From Pseudotamlana agarivorans (GTDB lineage Bacteria; Bacteroidota; Bacteroidia; Flavobacteriales; Flavobacteriaceae): 64,000 bases of DNA. The stretch is taken from NCBI RefSeq assembly GCF_018860245.1, contig NZ_JAHKPD010000012.1:434001-498000 (forward strand). The letters run 5' to 3'. The stretch's first letter is position 1. Each line of letters begins with the position of its first letter. The position numbers and the translations under genes were made by a program. The notes under the pieces were generated by a model, which was not told the origin of the DNA, made no database searches, and saw only the letters and a list, made by a program, of their open reading frames with translations. Shown in pieces: positions 61,193 to 64,000 of this stretch.

Positions 61193-61840
61193 TTATTGAG
61201 AAATAAACACCTTATACAATATAATATAGGGTGCGATTTCGAGAGTGCAAAGATACAAAATAAAATAGAACAAGTTTGATTTAATTAAACTTTGATGTGT
61301 TTTAAATGAACTGATTAAACCAATAGTATTAATAATTAACAATAAAATAATGATCCCATAAATTATTGGCAATGTTGGTTGAAAAGAAAACAATAAAATT
61401 GCATTAATTGGCAATAATAAAATGCCCAAGTAATTTTTAAAGGTGATTTTTTGAAAAAGATAATGGTCTGTGAGTTTGTCAATTTCAAAAAGACTCCCAA
61501 TTAACCGTTCAAAAAGCACTTTAATTAGAATGACAACCGCTATACATATTAGTAATTTAAGCATATCATTAATAGGAATACTATTTATCAATGTGATATG
61601 TCTGTATATAATAAGGCTAAATAAAGAGAGTGATACCGTTAGGTTTCCAAAAAGTAAGGCGTCGAATTGATCGAAAAATTTTTGATCACGTGCATAAATT
61701 TTAAGGTAACGGTCGTTTGTTATTACCAGCATAAAATCATGAAACCGTTTTGGAGCCAATAATTTAGCAGTAGCGACAATGGCTAAACCTACAATAATTA
61801 GTATTGTAAATATCTCGTTTGAAAGTATGTTACGAAGCAT
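61193..61840 (-). CDS. DUF4271 membrane protein
   Basis: The 215-residue protein has about six helices (FTILIIVGLAIVATAKLLAP, LLICIAVVILIKVLFERLIG, YGIIILLLIINTIGLIS). DUF4271 proteins accompany hemD in Flavobacteriaceae; here they are 21 bases apart and surely co-transcribed. Function unknown. Confidence 0.88.
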   Translation of the reverse strand: MLRNILSNEIFTILIIVGLAIVATAKLLAPKRFHDFMLVITNDRYLKIYARDQKFFDQFDALLFGNLTVSLSLFSLIIYRHITLINSIPINDMLKLLICIAVVILIKVLFERLIGSLFEIDKLTDHYLFQKITFKNYLGILLLPINAILLFSFQPTLPIIYGIIILLLIINTIGLISSFKTHQSLIKSNLFYFILYLCTLEIAPYIILYKVFISQ

Positions 61841-61917
61841 GGCTTAAAATTATTATAAAATTTAGTTTTATAAGGTATTATTAAGGATTATTTAAAAAAA
61901 ATAAAATCTTAATAATG

Positions 61918-61925
61918 TACATTTG
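61918..61925 (+). promoter_or_regulatory. -7 promoter box of the dpm1-pyrC operon
   Basis: TACATTTG fits the box, with a leader of about 30 nt. Confidence 0.6.
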
Positions 61926-61960
61926 TCAAAACAAAAAAATGCTCGTAGTAAATTAGAGAT

Positions 61961-62683
61961 ATGCCCGATACTGTTGTTATTATACCAACTTATAACGAGA
62001 TAGAAAATATAGAACTTATTATAAGAGCGGTATTTTCGCAATCTGATAATTTGCATATTTTAATTGTAGACGATAATTCGCCCGATTTAACTGGCTTAAA
62101 AGTTAAAGCGTTACAAGAGGAATTTCAAGGTAAGTTATTTTTAGAAACTCGTAATGAGAAGTCGGGACTGGGTACAGCCTATATTCACGGATTTAAATGG
62201 TGCTTAGAAAGAAGCTATCAATACATTTTTGAAATGGATGCCGATTTTTCACATGATCCCAGGGATATTATGAAACTTTATAATGCTTGTCATATTGAAG
62301 GTGCTGGCTTGTCCATTGGATCAAGATATGTTACAGGGGTAAACGTTGTAAACTGGCCTATGGGACGTGTATTAATGTCCTATTTAGCATCAAAGTATGT
62401 ACGCTTAATTACAGGAATGCATATTCAAGATACCACGGCGGGGTATGTATGTTACAAACGGGAGGTCTTGGAAGCAATAGATTTAAATACCATTAAGTTT
62501 ATTGGTTACGCCTTTCAGATAGAAATGAAATTTAAAACATATTTAAAAGGTTTTAAAATTATAGAAGTCCCAGTTATTTTTACAGATCGAACGCGCGGTG
62601 AATCAAAATTAAGTTCAAGTATAATTTCTGAAGCTATTTTCGGAGTTATTTCCATGAAGATTAAAAGTCTATTTAAAAAGTAG
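61961..62683 (+). CDS. Polyprenol monophosphomannose synthase-like GT2
   Basis: The 240-residue family 2 glycosyltransferase begins VVIIPTYNEIENIELIIRAV, has ILIVDDNSPD and the metal motif MDADFSHDP (DxD), and ends without membrane helices. Closest to soluble dolichol/polyprenol-phosphate mannose synthases. Transfers mannose or another sugar from a GDP/UDP donor to polyprenyl phosphate. pyrC follows after 6 bases. Confidence 0.92.
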   Translation: MPDTVVIIPTYNEIENIELIIRAVFSQSDNLHILIVDDNSPDLTGLKVKALQEEFQGKLFLETRNEKSGLGTAYIHGFKWCLERSYQYIFEMDADFSHDPRDIMKLYNACHIEGAGLSIGSRYVTGVNVVNWPMGRVLMSYLASKYVRLITGMHIQDTTAGYVCYKREVLEAIDLNTIKFIGYAFQIEMKFKTYLKGFKIIEVPVIFTDRTRGESKLSSSIISEAIFGVISMKIKSLFKK

Positions 62684-62689
62684 AAACCT

Positions 62690-64000
62690 ATGAAAGAAAA
62701 AACTACACTTATTAAAAACGCCAAAATTATTAATGAAGGCAAAGTTTTTAGCGGTGATATATTAATTGAAGGGGAGTATATCAAGCAAATTGATACTTCG
62801 ATAAGTGCAAAATCTGCCAATGTTAAAATTGTAGATGCCGAAGGAAAATATATTTTGCCAGGGGTAATAGATGATCAGGTGCATTTTAGAGAGCCAGGTT
62901 TAACAGAAAAGGCGACAATAGAAACGGAGTCTAGAGCTGCTATTGCTGGTGGAATCACGTCTTTCATTGAAATGCCAAATACAAACCCGCAAACAACAAC
63001 CATTGAGAAATTAGAGGAGAAATTTGCTATAGCAGCAGAAACATCTTCAGCAAATTACTCGTTTATGTTTGGTGGTACTAACGATAATTTAGAAGAAATT
63101 TTAAAAGTTGATAAAACCAACGTTGCTGGTTTAAAATTATTTTTAGGGTCTTCAACAGGAAATATGTTGGTTGATAATCCTGAGGTTCTAGAAAAAATAT
63201 TCAGTAGTACCGATTTACTAATTTCTGTACACTGTGAAGACGAAGCTACGATTAAAGCTAACTTTAAAAAGTATCATGATGAATATGGTGATGATATTCC
63301 TGTAAAATACCATCCACTCATTAGAAGTGAAGAAGCTTGCTATTTGTCATCTTCAAAAGCCATACAATTAGCGAAAAAGACAGGTGCTCGATTGCACATT
63401 TTTCATCTTTCAACAGGGAAAGAAACAAAATTGTTTTCAAACAAAATACCTTTAAAAGATAAAAAAATAACCGCCGAAGTTTGTATTCATCACCTATGGT
63501 TTACAGATGAAGATTACGAGAAAAAAGGCACATTAATAAAGTGGAATCCTGCGGTAAAGAAAAAATCGGATAGAGAACAACTATGGAAAGCGTTGTTGGA
63601 TGGAAGAATTGACGTGATTGCTACCGATCATGCCCCACACACTAAAGACGAAAAAGATAACATTTATACCAATGCACCGTCTGGTGGGCCTTTAGTTCAG
63701 CATGCTTTACCGGCCATGCTAGAAATGCATCACCGAGGTAAAATTTCTTTAGAAGATGTGGTTGAAAAAATGTGTCATAACCCAGCTATTTTATTCCAAG
63801 TTGAAAAACGAGGCTATATAAAAGAAGGTTATTTTGCCGATTTAGTGTTGGTAGATTTAAATAACCCTTGGACGGTTAATAAGGATAATATTTTATATAA
63901 ATGCGGGTGGTCTCCATTTGAAGGTACTACTTTTAAATCTAGAATCACACATACTTTTTTAAATGGTAGTTTAGTATATCAAAACGCTGAATTTAAAAAT
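62690..64000 (+). CDS. pyrC: Dihydroorotase (partial, runs off right edge)
   Basis: The frame is open for 437 codons to the window edge; the family (class I, about 445 residues) is nearly complete. Visible features are the zinc site [10 protein letters not shown] (about 63-72), the metal-bridging Lys region [23 protein letters not shown] and the catalytic segment [13 protein letters not shown]. Third step of pyrimidine synthesis. Co-transcribed with the GT2 gene. Confidence 0.96.
   Translation, partial: MKEKTTLIKNAKIINEGKVFSGDILIEGEYIKQIDTSISAKSANVKIVDAEGKYILPGVIDDQVHFREPGLTEKATIETESRAAIAGGITSFIEMPNTNPQTTTIEKLEEKFAIAAETSSANYSFMFGGTNDNLEEILKVDKTNVAGLKLFLGSSTGNMLVDNPEVLEKIFSSTDLLISVHCEDEATIKANFKKYHDEYGDDIPVKYHPLIRSEEACYLSSSKAIQLAKKTGARLHIFHLSTGKETKLFSNKIPLKDKKITAEVCIHHLWFTDEDYEKKGTLIKWNPAVKKKSDREQLWKALLDGRIDVIATDHAPHTKDEKDNIYTNAPSGGPLVQHALPAMLEMHHRGKISLEDVVEKMCHNPAILFQVEKRGYIKEGYFADLVLVDLNNPWTVNKDNILYKCGWSPFEGTTFKSRITHTFLNGSLVYQNAEFKN

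Noticed and set aside
1-64000. tRNA or rRNA genes, prophage, integrases or intact IS elements
   Set aside because: No T-loop/acceptor-stem patterns, rRNA segments or transposase/integrase motifs were seen by eye on either strand.

Overview
The window looks like chromosomal DNA of a marine-type member of the Flavobacteriaceae (Bacteroidota). The DNA is AT-rich. Promoters carry the Bacteroidota -7 box TAnnTTTG (614-621, 25955-25962, 39636-39643, 61918-61925 and others) and Shine-Dalgarno sequences are weak or absent. Gene content is typical of the family: two TonB-dependent receptors, TamL/TamB, DUF4301, DUF3127, DUF4271, DUF3098, bacterial GGGP synthase and short intergenic repeats. I cannot name the genus. 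No rRNA, tRNA, CRISPR array, prophage or intact insertion sequence was seen.

Layout. 1-1500: a partial metal-binding lipoprotein and the rplU-rpmA ribosomal operon. 1500-7400: a membrane TPR/LuxR-type regulator, a TonB-dependent receptor and a beta-propeller phytase lipoprotein, which together look like a phytate/phosphate acquisition locus. 7780-15200: tamB-tamL for outer-membrane assembly. 15200-17620: a DinB-like protein, a small unknown protein and ahcY. 17750-25150: a phosphopantetheinyl transferase, then a tightly overlapping operon (GGGP synthase, thiamine-binding protein, PnuC-type transporter, NadR-like kinase, DUF4301, ArfB-like hydrolase), then a TPP riboswitch driving a TonB receptor. 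Most of this reads as thiamine uptake. 25200-29300: a Rieske-like lipoprotein, greA, a HIT protein, an orphan histidine kinase with a zinc-finger membrane protein, and a DUF3127 protein with an SSB-like tail. 29300-34500: an orphan MntA-type nucleotidyltransferase with a HepT relic, aat, DUF2490, a D-hydroxyacid dehydrogenase, tag, a thioredoxin-like protein and a TonB-like protein. 34500-38450: truB, uppP, DUF3098 and ftsX on the minus strand, split by a plus-strand glycerate kinase. 38600-49250: EamA transporter, leuS, an OMP, ald, a ParE-type toxin-antitoxin pair, a zinc metallopeptidase, a membrane MutS-like ATPase and a nitrilase-family amidase. 49240-54150: an Ig-like lipoprotein, comF and a beta-helix-PDZ lipoprotein. 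54500-64000: glyS, an Lrp regulator with saccharopine dehydrogenase, DUF423, pckA, hemD-DUF4271, a Dpm1-like glycosyltransferase and a partial pyrC.

Most of the window is housekeeping sequence. The unusual signals are small-scale. A toxin-antitoxin pair sits between two copies of one promoter/leader sequence. Two genome-wide palindromic repeats have entered leuS in frame. A 13-base motif, CGCTTNCGCGGAA, recurs six times. There are two copies of a Flavo-1-like structured element, a perfect 34-base palindrome beside a decayed MntA/HepT module, several MITE-like repeats, and a tamB gene with no ordinary start codon ahead of its membrane anchor. I found no convincing large new multi-gene system.
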